Below are positions 24,901 through 38,200 of a stretch of 64,000 nt of DNA, piece after piece; the stretch's first letter is position 1; the number at the start of each line of letters is the position of its first letter. A program made the translations under genes and the position numbers. Location: NCBI GenBank assembly GCA_013397455.1, contig VYZB01000125.1, positions 133,453 to 197,452 of the forward strand, in the 5' to 3' direction. The stretch is from Crotophaga sulcirostris. Taxonomy: Eukaryota; Chordata; Aves; Cuculiformes; Crotophagidae. Below the pieces are notes generated by a model, which did not search any database, was not told the origin of the DNA, and saw nothing but the letters and a program-made list of their open reading frames with translations.

Positions 24901-26077
24901 GATTAACAAAGTCACATCCACTGCACTCCCTCAAATTCTAGGAAATTTCTTAAGTTTTAACTTGATATACAAAAGAAAGACAGCAATACTTCTATGCAGG
25001 CATGCTAGATAGATACAGTAGGTACTTAGAGCAAAAGCCTGCACACTTCAGTAAATCTGCGTGTTTTAAACAGGCAAGACAGTGCTGTATTCTGGCTTTC
25101 CTTGCAAAGAAAGCGCACGGACAAGTTCAGCCCAAGATCTTGTTCACACGAGCATTATCTCAAAATTGCTTGGCCAACACACAATCACAGTGTTCGCAAT
25201 TACTACTGATTTCCTCTTCAGTTAAACTGGGAATCAAGCTCTCTCCTTAGTTCACATATGCTACCAAGTTCCTTTGGGTAGGATCACTTATTTGTAAAGT
25301 GTGTTGGGTGAGGAAAGAGAGAAAATTAAAAGCTGCTGAACAGTTATCAAACTTGGAAACAAGCACACTGCACCTTGGTTCCTAAGCGGAGCTTCCCATC
25401 AGCCCCACAGTTTGGCTGAAGACATTACCACTACTTCGCCAGTTCCATGGGAACTCTGGGATGTAACCTATAAACACAAGTTTATCTACTGAAAATTGTA
25501 ATTGTGCTTCTTTTCAAGTGAGTGGCCAAGGTCAGAAAGTTTCTTTATTTGTGAGATTTCGGGTTTCCTTTTCATAGAAGCAAGCTCCAACAAGTGTGTT
25601 TTTCCAGCATCATGATTCAAGTATCTGCTAGGCACACAGCAGAGAATAGAAATTCTTCTAATTAGAGATCACTTTTCAAAAATTTAGCCCTTGCTGCTGT
25701 CTTTCTCAAGGTCATATGCTAAGTGGTTGGTGAACAAACAGATCTGCTAACTTTCAGCAGAGTGAAGAATTAAAATCCAATTTAACTTCAGTATAAACCC
25801 TGGCATTTGACATTGTCAAAACAATTCACTGTTTTAAAAAAAACCAGAAGGACTCTGAGTGAGGCAGCAGAAGAAATCTGGCAATGAAATGATACTTTAT
25901 AATCTGTCTTTCCTTCCTTAAAATTAGACTATTTTCTAAGCAAAAAGGTTGATCAAGAATATTAATTAAACAAACATTGTGGTTCTGCTGGATTACTAGT
26001 TTGGAGTCTAAATTTATGTTAATAACCAAATGAGGGTTTACCTTAGGTATATTCTTCCTATTAAACATGCAGTGCCC

Positions 26078-26136
26078 AAAATACAGAATCAGAATAGTTT
26101 GGGTTGGAAGGAACCTTAAAGATCCCCTACATTTTT
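26078..26136 (-). mobile_element. CR1 LINE 3'-terminal scrap
   Basis: The plus strand reads ACAGAATCAGAATAG, then TTTGGGTTGGAAGG, then AACCTTAAAGATC, the reverse complement of the conserved CR1 3' UTR end (GATCTTTAAGGTTCCTTCCAA... followed by ATTCTRTG repeats). Only about 60 bases are recognisable. The element is therefore a severely 5'-truncated or decayed copy, oriented minus like the others in the window. Confidence 0.8.
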
Positions 26137-29100
26137 TTGCTCTCCTCATAATACTGAACTTAATACACAACAAGTCGCATAGACTGGCAAACAGAACAGT
26201 TTCAATATTTCTGTAATTTTATACTTTGCAGTTACTGTTTGGTAAAAACAATCACCTGTAATCATCCAGTATCTTTCCTTAAAGATGATTAAGAAATCAT
26301 GCTTAGAAATTACTAATTTATGACATTAAAATGTAAGTGCCAATAGTACTTTATAGCTCAGTACCACTTTTTCTACTTATTTCCTACCCTATTTTTCTCA
26401 GCGTATCATTTATCATGAAATAATGAGGACAATAAGCACTAAATTATACGTCATCGTGATGTTCTATTTAAAGTTCATCTGACATTTTAACATGCACTGT
26501 AAACCCATACTGAAAATAAAGCATGTCAGTAGCTGGGAAGTACCAGTTAAGGTGAAAGATTTCAGCAAAGTATAAAAAAATGTTCTGAACACTACTGGCA
26601 GGTTTTGGTCATGGAATAAAATCCATATTTTTATTTTAAATCATATTGGAATTGAAATAAAATCCACTTTTGTCTTAGCTACCAATTTAAATGATATTGA
26701 TAGTCCCATGTGCTGTCTTTAATATACACTAAATTACTGCTAGACTAATCATATTGTCATCAAGGATTTGCTTCTGATTTACACTTATGCTCAAACAAAG
26801 AATTTGTTCCACTGCTGTCCTTGTGACCACCAATGCAAGGAAGGGCTGCAAAAGTTCTGCTATAAAAACAAAAGAATATTTTTTCAGCTGCACAGCCCAA
26901 CCAACAGAAAAAGAAGAAACACTGGTGTCATGCCTAAAAATAAGTACCATTCTCCCCCGGTGAACTACAGAGGGAAACGGATTCCAATCAAATGAAAGAT
27001 GTTATTTAGGTCAAAACAGAAATATTTTGTACTTTATTAAATCACATTAATGTGGTCTCTTATTCAGAAGGTTTACAATTCAAGTTTGAATCTACAGTCT
27101 GAGACTTTCATGACTCACAAATGCTCCAGACAGCGTGAATCCAATTGTTAAAGAAAGGGGGAAGAGACTGACGCAGAGTAGATACTGCCCTTACCCCTCT
27201 TATGAGAACACTACCTAGTGAATGCTGGTTATTTCCAGGACCTGGGCTAAAGCACTGTGCTAGAATAGAACACATGAAGCAAAGGTGCACAAACACGTGG
27301 TGCTCCACAAGCACAAGAGCAAGCACAGTCTGGGGGACCTTTAAATACATGGACCTTCCCAATTCTAAAGTCAGCTTCCTTCGTTAAGCTCACTGTTCGA
27401 ATGAGCACGTAAGATTGCCGGAAGGCTCATGAAAAAATTTCCAAATTTAAGGGTATTGAAAAGTAGTTTTAAGCCACTTTCTCAACGGCTGCCCTTGTCC
27501 AAGGGCCTCTTCTGTAGCTCACAGACATCTAAATCCTACCATCTACTCCTGCTGACTTCAGACCAGACCTTGAACATCTCTGAACATAATGCTCTTTGAA
27601 AGATTGCTCTGCTGTGCCTACCAGAATCCAAATTATTCCAGTTATCACTTAAAAAATATTGTTCCTTTAACTTTCTTTGACAGATGAAAATTGGGCACAT
27701 TATAAAAAGGTCGGTAAGCTACTACAGATGGCATTTGATAGAACGTGTGTCCTTTTGCCAAGATACACACTTCTCAAATCACAGGAGTCTGAAGCTCACG
27801 AAGTTTAACAATCGACAAGCCGTGATTGACACAGCTCTGCTCCTAGTGAGAAATGTCCTATTTAAGCCTTGCCGGGATGCACTGGCTCGACAGAAGGACT
27901 GCAGCAGCGTTACCGTTTGTCTCTCCTATGTGGATGCAGAGAGTCCCTGCTCTCATTTTCTGCACTGTCATCTCTAACTATGTGCCACACAGACATTCTG
28001 ACATGGCCTTATTTCTCTGAACCGAGAAACGTTATTTTTGGTGTGCCATTTAGTCTCAATGAGTTACTTTATGTCCTTTGCTATCCCTCTTGTCCAGGCT
28101 TTGCAGCTTTGTTAAAGGGAAGTCCATCCAGCCCTTAACACCAGCAATAAACACTTTGTTTTGGGGGATGCTCAACTGTAGATAAATAAATAAAACTATG
28201 ACACAACTCAAGGCAGACAAAGGGAGGTAAGCAGCGTTTTCAAATTCTTGGAAATTGTAAATGTATGTAGATTAAACCTTCCCTTTTGGAGAGTGGCCAC
28301 AGGTAGCAGAAGGGAGTTTATGATTCCCTTCATTTTCCCATTAACATCAACACCAAAGTCTGACCTTTATTCAATGAAGTTATGGGAAGATTCTATTTCT
28401 AGGTAGTGAGATGACTTTTATTTACTAAATCATTTATAGGAGGACTATTCAAAAGAAACCGTACCACAAAAATGGAAAAATGAGAAAGAAATTTTCTATT
28501 TTTAACAAACTAGCAGGGAGGGAAAAAAAGCATGTGAAAACAGATATGAAGAGGAGTCAAAAGGGTTCATTCCCATGATATGCTTCTGAATTATCTACAT
28601 TATAGTTAGCTTTAACCTTGAACAAGAGGTGCCCTTCAGACTGGAAAAGTTAAAGTAGGTGAAAATAATACATTTGAGAATTTTTATATGCATCAACCTT
28701 TGACTTAAATTACCTAAGCCAGCCACTTTCTATAGCACTCATAGGATTTTGATGAGCTATCTTGTTTCAACAAGAGGAAAAAGAAAAAAAAAGAGTAATA
28801 TTTCCACCCAAGTGAAGCATTTTCAACAGAAGCATACACTTGCTTCTGAAAAACTCCACATCCTAAACTGACCTTCTTATTCCTCATTTGCCGTGCAGGA
28901 GGTAGTGGCAGCCTGTATGTGCACGCTGTGTGCCCAGCACAAGATGAAAGTGATTCATTACTCTGAATGCTCAGGCAACAGATGCCAGAAAATCTAATAT
29001 AATCTGATGAGAGATAAACTAAGGCTGCAGTGTTGAATACCTTCTAAAAGACCTGAAGGACTGTATTTTAAAGCAATATACTGTTTTTAATGGTGTGTAT

Positions 29101-32100
29101 ACACAGAATTTTACTACAGAAAGAACTTCACATTTTCAAAACCATATTGAAGGATATGATTGGGTTGCACTTTCTTCAGAGGAAAAAAGCGCGAGGTAAG
29201 CTCTGCTGTTCTCTGGTGAACTAGTACAAAACAAGTTTCTATTTTGCTGGCTCAGGCAGAGCAAGAGCAGGCAGTATGAAAGGTTACCATGGTGTTGACA
29301 ACTTTTCAATCACCAAAACAGGTGTTAGATTTGAAACACAGAGCAAGAGATGGAAAATCTTACACCATTAACAATCCCTCGAGACCACTCTTCCTCCCAT
29401 TACAAGGCCACGTAATGGCACAGGCGACTGACTGGGGTAACCTGAGGTGTCAACTGAACACCTGCAAGGTCCAGGGCACACAGGTCCTGGGTCCTGTGGG
29501 AATACACACAACACCTGATCCCAATCTGACACAGGAGGCAGCAGGCTGAGAAAGGAGAGCTTGCATTTGCTTTCCTGAGCCACTGCTCACAAAACCACTG
29601 CCCTCATTACTCGCTTGCGTACAGGAGCTTTTACACTGCAAGAGCTACAGGCCAAGGTTTTTCAGATGCCCAAGTCCAACACCATGAAATGGAACATCCT
29701 TATTTATGTGACTACATGAAACTGATGGGTACTATCTCTCTGCAGTAGTAAGGACTACAAAACCTAGAGCTAGATGCAACAAAGGGCCTACAGCTCAGAG
29801 GTGTGAAAGTACCATTTCAAAGTTGGTGAGCTTGGAAAGCTAAAGCAAAAATCTTCTTACACCAATCCATCTACTGATTCAGCTCCTTTTCCACTTCTAT
29901 TATTGCAGTTAAAATTTTGTTTCTCAATCTACAAGTTCTTTTGAAACTTTAGTCCTCTAATTTTTATCCTTTCAAACTCCTGTCTTTTGCAGGAATACAG
30001 TCTTTGAGTAAACCACCAGACAAATCTGTTCCTTTATGAATTATCCACAATACTTCTCAGCCACAGGTCTTCTAAACAAGATTTTGACTCTAAAAAAAAG
30101 ACAACAGAAAATTTCCATATCATCATATTAACACGGGCCAATAAAAGCATAGCCTAAAAGAACAAATGCATTAATATCTCGAAGAAATATTAGCCTTGGA
30201 CTTGTCTTCTTTTGCAAGGGAACTTCTCAGACCAAGACACCAAACAGGTACAAGAAGGAGCAGCATTAATAAAAATAGTATTCACACAGCATTGATAAAT
30301 CTCTCATGTCACACAGAATCCAGTACAAACATCACCAAAATACTGCAAAGACTTAAGAAAGTACAAAAATGATGTTCAGCAAATCGTATTTTTAATAGAA
30401 GAATGGCTTAGTTCAGACCTAGCCTTGCATTGCATTAACTGAAGACTGTTAGTTCAACCAAGAAACATTTCTTACTTCTGTTATAGCACATACTGCCACT
30501 GCACTAATTTCAAAACACGTACACAATGAGTCCTTCTTGTACCTGTCTGGAAGAAAATACTTCACACTATGAGTAATTATAGCATTAATAACCACAAAAC
30601 TAGACATATTATTAAAGTCATCATTTTTGAAGACTGTAGGTCCAGTTCCCTTTCAGAAGGCAGAATGATAAAGCTTCTTGTCACATCCTTTTGTAAATAC
30701 TTCAGGTTTATTGTTCTTCCTCTATATAAAAGCAAGTACAGCAATTCAAACCTCACTCCACACCAGTCTGGGGATTTTTAAACTGGCCTGGCTGTTCTTA
30801 CAGGTTGCCCTACAAGCCATTTGCTTGGAAGTGCGACCCAGCTTCAGTATCCCACACAAAACTGTTTCCTAACCTTTCCCTTCTCACAGTCCTCTATTCT
30901 ACATGAATTAATTGCTGACTTTTACAGTCATCAGTCCCAGCTGTAAGATTAAGTTCATACCTAACTATCCAGCTTCTTGTAAGGCTGTATCTAATTACTA
31001 ACAGACAAGTCAATCAGCAACACAAGTTTGTAAAACGTTATGCTTCAGTAATTAGCAATTACATGCAGTTGCATCGTTGGGTTTTTTTCCCCAATATGCT
31101 GTTGTCAACCTTTAAATAACTTTTTTGTGACTGTGCATCCAGTAAAACAGGCATCAACTGCCAATATGCTGAGTCAAGAATGTAACAGCAAGTCAACAAG
31201 TGACATAAGACTTGCCATATTTGGAATTAAATGCATATTGAAAACCTCCAATAACTACAAAGTGCAAGGAAAGGGGGAGTAAATGTCTTATTTCTATCAA
31301 AAATTATTCTGATAGTAATTCTGCATCTTAATATAATATCCCCAAGTTGGTAAGTGGGAGGTACATACAATGGAGACATGTACACTACTGTAAGAAAAGA
31401 TAATTCTGTACTAGGAAATTAGTGTAAGGGATGATTGAACAAGTTGTTCCACATTTTGGTTACCTCATCTACAATCTTCTCTAGAGAATATGAAATTTTA
31501 AGGGAAGGATGAAGATTTATTAATCAAATACTTCTAGTGGAAATATTACACTGTTTATCTTTAGATTCAATCAGCCTCAGCAAACTTAAGGTAAGCAAAT
31601 AGTCATAGGAGTAAGCACAGTCTCAGTTCTATTATGATTTGCCAGATCAATGAGCTACAATGCAAACGTTTGCCCATGAGCATAAGAAGCAGCAGCCCTG
31701 CCTGCACGGCCATTGATCATAACCAATAGAGACCTGACATGGGAATGAACAGTACAGAATGAAAGTGACTGCTATGCAGCTTTGTTTCATTTGTTTCCAT
31801 TTTCAAGTAATAATACAATATAAAATTCTATATTATTTTTAGCTGCTCGAACAAAATAATTTAAGATCTTATTTGTATGAATATGTGGTCACATTCTACA
31901 ATATTCTTTGCTTTGTAACAACAAAATGTAGGATTAACTTTTTCTAAATAAATTGTTGTGTTTTATCACCTACCTTTCTTGCTACACATCCATACGCTTG
32001 CACTCTGCAGGCAGCAAAGCACACCTGCTCTGGCATTCAAAACACCTTGGCAAACTTGTTATGTCAGACCATGGAATTCTTCACAGGGCAAGGCCTGAAC

Positions 32101-33691
32101 CAAAATGCTAAGCATGCCTCAATTCATGGTTTAGATTCATGGTTTTCCAACTCTGCTTGAGGTATTTTAAAGAAGTCAGAGCGCATACATCTGTAGAGAT
32201 GCCCCACCGATACAAGCCCAAGTGCCCTGGGGTTGCAGTTGGGATACCATGTGTATGCCTTGGCCAATTCTTTTCCTTCTAATGACTTTAAACATGATCC
32301 TTCACTGAAGCTGCTTACCTGAAGCAGCAGCTGAGAAGCTCCATGTGGGTAAATCCACCAGCAGTCCTCCGGGCTGGTGTCTCCAGAACCTCTTGTTTGC
32401 ATTGTGTTACTGCCTTAGTGTCAGACTTCCTTAATTTGCATCAAGTAACCACCCACACCAGTTCTGGTGGTACACAACTTAGATGGGCTGCTTTATCCAA
32501 TTAGATGAATTTGGGCAAATACTGCTTTTGAATAATTACACACAGCTGGCACACAACCTTTAATTGGTGTTATTTTTTGTTTTCTTCTGTGGTCACAATT
32601 TTTCTTCTAGTTCTAATCTTATGCTATTTGTAATATACAGGATGAGAATATTTTACTCTTGACCTTGATTACCACTACTGAATTCCATTGTTCTATCTCT
32701 AAAAAGAAGTTCTGGAAGCCACAAGAATTGTGTAGGTCCTTGTGTTACAGCCCTGGGGATCAAACCAGACTTTAGGGCTGTGACTTCTGGACACTCTGTA
32801 GCATTGGTTATAGCACTTGTGTTTTATCTGATACCAGTGTAACAAGACGCAAGCCTGAATGAAGTAGTTCAGTCTTTCATCCCTTCTATTGTGGTACCAG
32901 TTAAACTCTTCTCTTGCCTATGAATAGCAGTGATAACACTTGCAGCAAAGAAGCATGGATTAGACAGGAGAGAAAAAAAAATAGAAACAAATCCTTAGGA
33001 GACAAAAAATTAAAATATTTAATTGCTGAAAAAAAATACACAAAAGCAAATACAGCTCTATAAAAAATATGTTCTATGCCTACCGCCACAGGGGACAAGC
33101 CAAGGGCTTTATAGATGCCAAACACAAAACAAATTGTGCTCCTAAAATTAGATGAGGACTGATTTTGCACATACACACAGCAATTCAGCATTCAGATTAA
33201 TTTATTACAAAGAATACAAGGCAAATATTGTTTGTCACCATTTCTCATTTCCTGCTTCCATCTGTTTAGACCCAGTTGAAATCTGCTGCCGTACATTATA
33301 CAAGCCCTTTTCTCTGGGTCCCTCTGATTATTACTATAAAAGGTGAGTAATGAAAAGGCTAATGTTAGATCTAGTGCCAGTATTTTCTACACAAAGAATT
33401 ACAGCACCATTTTTGCAGTTCTGCAGGGTTTAGAGACAAGTGAAATGCCTGGCAAAATTAAAACAAAAATAAAGCAGAAGAAACCCTGTTTCCCAATCTG
33501 CTTCTAAGGTTGTTAGAATGTGGTGGCATTCTTCAGCAGTACAACCCAAATGAAACCTCCAATTAACTTCACCAAGAGAAATATGAAGCATCAGAAGGTA
33601 GAAGAATGGGCACAGAGTCTGATGGTTCACTATGATCTTTCATACAGGGAAGTTGAATTAGACTGGGATTTTAATTGCATAAGCGACTCAC
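26137..33691. other. Long AT-rich non-coding block
   Basis: I see no supportable gene or repeat family. Short open frames on both strands (for example 27684-28138 plus, 29289-29549 plus, 32124-32402 minus) have no known domain. The 32124-32402 frame contains a donor-like CTTCAG|GTAAGC but has a poor acceptor upstream. Most likely intron or intergenic spacer. Confidence 0.65.
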
Positions 33692-33842
33692 CACAAATAC
33701 TAATAGCTGATTTATTAAAATGAAAGTCATCAATATTATCTCTATTACAAGGGCAGAAAGGATATGGATGAGTGTATTCTACTAGTTTCTTTAACTCTTT
33801 TGGAGGACCCACATTATGAAAAACCTCTGAACCTACTGTATA
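33692..33842 (-). other. Exon-like segment of ordinary exon length
   Basis: On the minus strand this 151-base segment ends at a strong donor, TTTGTG|GTGAGT, and stays open from the acceptor GGTTGCAG in a frame beginning YTVGSEVFHNVGPPKELKK and later containing THPYPFCPCNRDN. The residue mix and length suit a real internal exon. Against this, the acceptor lacks a good pyrimidine tract, a TAA lies just upstream in frame, and I do not recognise the protein. It ends with one spare base. Confidence 0.22.
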
Positions 33843-34522
33843 CTGCAACCAGTTCTTCCGCAATTATTTACACGGAGCTAACCAACACTGGCTCTCTGTG
33901 AGTTAAACTGGCACCACAAACTTATAACTGGATACAAAAAGTTGTCAATACTATCAGAAATACCAGGAAATTTGAGTATGCTGTTTCAACATTGTTGCCA
34001 CCTACTTTTGTTTCCCATAGTTTATGCTCTTGCCAACTGATTAATCTTTTATTACCTAATTTAGGATTATGGAAGTCAACTATTCAGTATATAATTACAT
34101 AAAACTCAAACCCAAAGTTTAAATAATGAATAACAGCCCAAATTACCTAAATAACTGTTTTCAAGCCCTGTATGTTCCATTTCTGCACCAGTATTTTTTG
34201 GTCCATACAATACAGCAGTTTTCTAACACAACACAAGCAAAGCAATGACTTCATCCAGTAAAAGGTAATGGCTTTTGTGACACAGAAGGTCAGACACCAT
34301 TACCACGACTGTCTCCTCTGGTCTTAAAATTATAATCTTCAGTTTATTCATGGAATAGGTCAGGCTAAACAGGGAGAAGTCTTCAGTGATATGCCTAGGC
34401 CTCAGCAGGATAAATTCTATGTAGCTCTGCTAGGAGTGTTCTCACTAGAATAGGGATTACTCAGTCTAACTGAATAACAAGGAGACAACAAAAACCTAAA
34501 TGACAATTTTATGATAAAGATA
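33843..34522. other. AT-rich non-coding stretch
   Basis: I see nothing specific between the exon-like segment and the CR1 element. Confidence 0.6.
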
Positions 34523-34554
34523 ATCACAGTATCACAGTATCACAGTATCACAAG
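34523..34554. repeat. CR1 3'-terminal 8-base repeats
   Basis: Three perfect copies of ATCACAGT (34523-34546) are followed by the imperfect ATCACAAG. On the element's sense strand the unit is ACTGTGAT, a variant of the canonical CR1 ATTCTRTG tail that primes target-site reverse transcription. Confidence 0.9.
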
Positions 34555-34673
34555 GTTGGAAAGGACCTCTGAGATCATCAAGTCCAACCTATAACCCAAC
34601 ATTAACACTAACCCATCATCTAAACCACGGCACTCAGTGCCTCATCCAGTCTTCCCTTAAACACATCCAGGGT

Positions 34674-35284
34674 NNNNNNNNNNNNNNNNNNNNNNNNNNN
34701 NNNNNNNNNNNNNNNNNNNNNNNNNNNNNNNNNNNNNNNNNNNNNNNNNNNNNNNNNNNNNNNNNNNNNNNNNNNNNNNNNNNNNNNNNNNNNNNNNNNN
34801 NNNNNNNNNNNNNNNNNNNNNNNNNNNNNNNNNNNNNNNNNNNNNNNNNNNNNNNNNNNNNNNNNNNNNNNNNNNNNNNNNNNNNNNNNNNNNNNNNNNN
34901 NNNNNNNNNNNNNNNNNNNNNNNNNNNNNNNNNNNNNNNNNNNNNNNNNNNNNNNNNNNNNNNNNNNNNNNNNNNNNNNNNNNNNNNNNNNNNNNNNNNN
35001 NNNNNNNNNNNNNNNNNNNNNNNNNNNNNNNNNNNNNNNNNNNNNNNNNNNNNNNNNNNNNNNNNNNNNNNNNNNNNNNNNNNNNNNNNNNNNNNNNNNN
35101 NNNNNNNNNNNNNNNNNNNNNNNNNNNNNNNNNNNNNNNNNNNNNNNNNNNNNNNNNNNNNNNNNNNNNNNNNNNNNNNNNNNNNNNNNNNNNNNNNNNN
35201 NNNNNNNNNNNNNNNNNNNNNNNNNNNNNNNNNNNNNNNNNNNNNNNNNNNNNNNNNNNNNNNNNNNNNNNNNNNNNNNNNNNN
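34674..35284. other. Assembly gap (611 N)
   Basis: All bases are N. The apparent open frames crossing it are artefacts. The flanks are two parts of the same CR1 type, so a repeat-induced assembly break is the likely cause, and the hidden sequence is probably CR1 ORF2. Confidence 0.99.
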
Positions 35285-38200
35285 CATTTGGACTTATTGA
35301 ACCTCATCCCATTAGAATTGGCCCATCTCTCCAGTCTGTCCAGGTCCCTCTGTAGGGCCATCCTACCCTCTAACAGATCAACCCTACCTCCCAGCTTGGT
35401 ATCGTCTTCAAACTTGCTGATGATGGACTCAATCCCCTCATCCAGATCATCAATAAAGATATTAAACAGGACCGGGCCCAACATCAATCCCTGGGGGACA
35501 CCACTGGTGACCGGCCACCAACTGGGTGAGACACCATTCACCACCACTCTCTGGGCTCTGCCATCCAACCAATTCCTAACCCAGCACTAATGCAGACTGA
35601 AAACTAGCAAAACAGATACACAACAGCTGGACAACTTAAAATGACAATTAGTTTAACCAGCCACAAAATAGGCACAAAGTTCTCATCCATAAGAAGTGTT
35701 GAGTCATGCATCTGCTCTGAAAAGTGACGCTCCTGAAATTCTTCCAAGAGACTCCTATAAACAAACCTCTTCAGAGTAATAAGGGCCAGCATATTTCATT
35801 AAAACATTCTGCACATGTTCCCTTTATCAATACTCAGACACCTACATGTGGCAACTGCTTATTAATAACACAGGAAGGCTGATTCTTACTAGGCTCTGCG
35901 ATTCTCGCCACATCTGTCTCCATTTCTCCTGTTGGTACAAGAAACCCTGCAGTGCTCTGCAACACCTCTGTGGCAGAAAAACAATTCCTAGGCCAGATGT
36001 TCTCCTGCATCTTTCTATTCACTACAAGATCAATTAGTACTCAGATACGAACTCGCAAGAGAAAAACTTCCTATTCTACTTTCTAAGGAAGTACAATGTT
36101 ATGTTTTGTTGCAATATTTTAGAAACAAGAGTTGGCTAAGAATTTTGTTTGAGCTGCTACTTGTTTATTATTAATTTATGTTTATATTTACAGGAATTCT
36201 GAATGTCATCATGCCTCTTTCTGCCCTGCCTCCCTCCCTCCCAGCACTGTTACAGACAAGTCACCAGCTATAAAATGTTTCTTTTGCAAACACCGGAAAA
36301 AGGATGAGTGAGGGAATCTCATGTGCCCTTTTTGAAGTCTACACAATGAGAGTTTTAAGCATTAAGGCAGAAAATATCAAAAGCCTTGTTCTAAACCATT
36401 CTAGGAGAAACATTTACACATTTTCAGCATTGAAGAGAAACAATAAAATTTTATAAGGTTTAAATAAAAGGAGACCAATAGATAATATTAAACATTGGCA
36501 TTTTACCAACTGCCAAAAAGAGATCAATAAATAACCACCATAAACTAAAGAAGAAAGGCTTAGCAAAGTATTATCAGTAAACTGTTATCCAGGGAAAAGA
36601 CAGGGGAGGTACACTGTGCTACGCAGATGTTGTTGTTGCAGTGGGAAAATGTAGGTTTTCTGAACAGTCAGTATAAACAACTTCTTTTGCTGCCACTGGA
36701 GATGACAAGTAGCTACCCACCTTACCTCCTGGGAGCATGTCTGTCACAGGAAGACAGGAAACTACAAGGTTGGGAGGGTGCTTTGAGGAAACAGCTGCAG
36801 GTGCCTGCACTGTTTTTAATTCCTTAAGCATCCACTACTGACCACTGCAGGAGCCACACTGTTGTGCTGGGCAAGCCTGCAGTTTGACATCAGTGGAGGA
36901 GATCTCCTACCTGCATCAAGATTGAACAGTGAGCACTGCAACAGTCAGGAAATCGTGGAAGAGTATTTAGCAGGATAAATACAACTGGTACAAAATCGTT
37001 ACCAGTCAACCTTAAGCCTCACATATGAGGCAAAAATAGCAATGACTTCCTATGCCTGAAAGCACAGAATTTATACAGGAAAAAAGAAAAGCTGGAAAAC
37101 TTGCTCTAGAACAGACTATACTGGGAGAGACATGTACAGTAAGTCTAATATAATGAAGCAATGACCCCTAAAAAAATCCACTGCAGAAGCAGACAAATGC
37201 ATCCAAGGTCAAGCAGCTGCAGCTATCAAATCTGCTGCTACAAGAGAGAACATCAAATCTGCCAAGGGAGACAGTACAAGTACCCCAGTCCAACATATCT
37301 CAACCCACTACCTTGTCATGCTTAGCCCCTTTATTTCAAGCTTTGTATTTTACTGGAAAGCTAAAATTTGCTGTAAATGTAATTTGAAATCAGTTATTAG
37401 CCATCAATGATGGCTAACTTAGGCATTTCAATATCCAGAGATAAGTCCAGAGAAATACCCTGAGCATGGGTAACTGAAAGTGCCAAGTGGGACTGCACTG
37501 AACTGCTAAGGACAGTTGTTTTCATCCCACCGAGTAGGGTACACTCAAAGCTCTTTTCCACTTGCCAGAACAAGTAGTGGGGTTTCTTTGGTTCTTTTAT
37601 GGGGTGTTGTTTCAAATAAGGAAAGCAAATTCAGAGATCCAGCTTGACATGCAGGAAATGGTACCATCAGTCTCTTACCCAACAGCTCAATCATTAAGAC
37701 ATTCAACTGAAGCATGAAAAATATTCCTCCTCTGCTAAAATCACCTCTTTTCACCCGAACTGGAAAGTTCTCTGCCCTTCCATCTCCACAGCTTCACTTT
37801 TATAAAACACTGCTGAGCAAGAAAGGCAGTCACAGATGATCTGGTAACACCAGCAGGGCACTTCAGTCCTTTGCCAGGAACATGGAACACTCACACCATG
37901 TACAATTTCAACAGCACAAGGGTCTGACCGGTCCAGACAGCCCAGCAGCAAGGGAGTTACACCCTCCTGCAAGCACCAAGCATTTATATTTGCTCTGCCA
38001 GAGGAAAAGGTCAAGCCCAGTGCCTACACAATGGGTAAATGATACAGCCACTAGCCTGCTGGAAAAGGGAACGACATTACCACTTCATCTTTTCCCAGCT
38101 GAGAAACATTTGCCAGAACTTACAGCCACTGCAGACTAAAGAGTATTTCTGGCATATTTACTGTCTTGCCCGAGTAAAATAGTGAGGACTATAACACAGG

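Larger units (their letters stand above)
17761..26077. other. Long AT-rich non-coding block
   Basis: No supportable gene. Small repeats are annotated at 19514-19534, 20271-20298 and 21970-21989; a 10-base tandem repeat (TATAACCAA-type) lies at 19592-19616 and a GGTGCATTTTA-type duplication near 18644-18666. The longest open frame (19601-20158 minus, 185 codons) starts at GTG and has no recognisable domain. Minus-strand segments with good splice borders at 18876-18952, 20039-20081 and 21613-21739 are noted but not called. Confidence 0.6.
34523..35589 (-). mobile_element. 5'-truncated CR1 LINE, split by an assembly gap
   Basis: The 3' end (34523-34673, minus strand) shows the CR1 terminal stem (TTGGACTTGATGATCTCAGA), three and a half 8-base repeats and the end of ORF2 (TLDVFKGRLDEALSAVV). 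Beyond the gap, 35285-35589 encodes the reverse-transcriptase palm in the same orientation: [39 protein letters not shown] and [11 protein letters not shown]. The 611-base gap is about what CR1 ORF2 would need between these two parts, so I read them as one copy of roughly 1.07 kb. The catalytic box, normally FADD, is FEDD here (35401-35412); both aspartates remain. The element lacks its endonuclease and 5' part and cannot be autonomous. The 5' end falls close to 35589. Confidence 0.93.

Noticed and set aside
34634..35568. Open frames of 217 and 303 codons on the minus strand
   Set aside because: Both cross the N gap, so their length is artificial. Only the CR1 RT portion at 35285-35568 is real sequence, and it opens at TTG within a retrotransposon.
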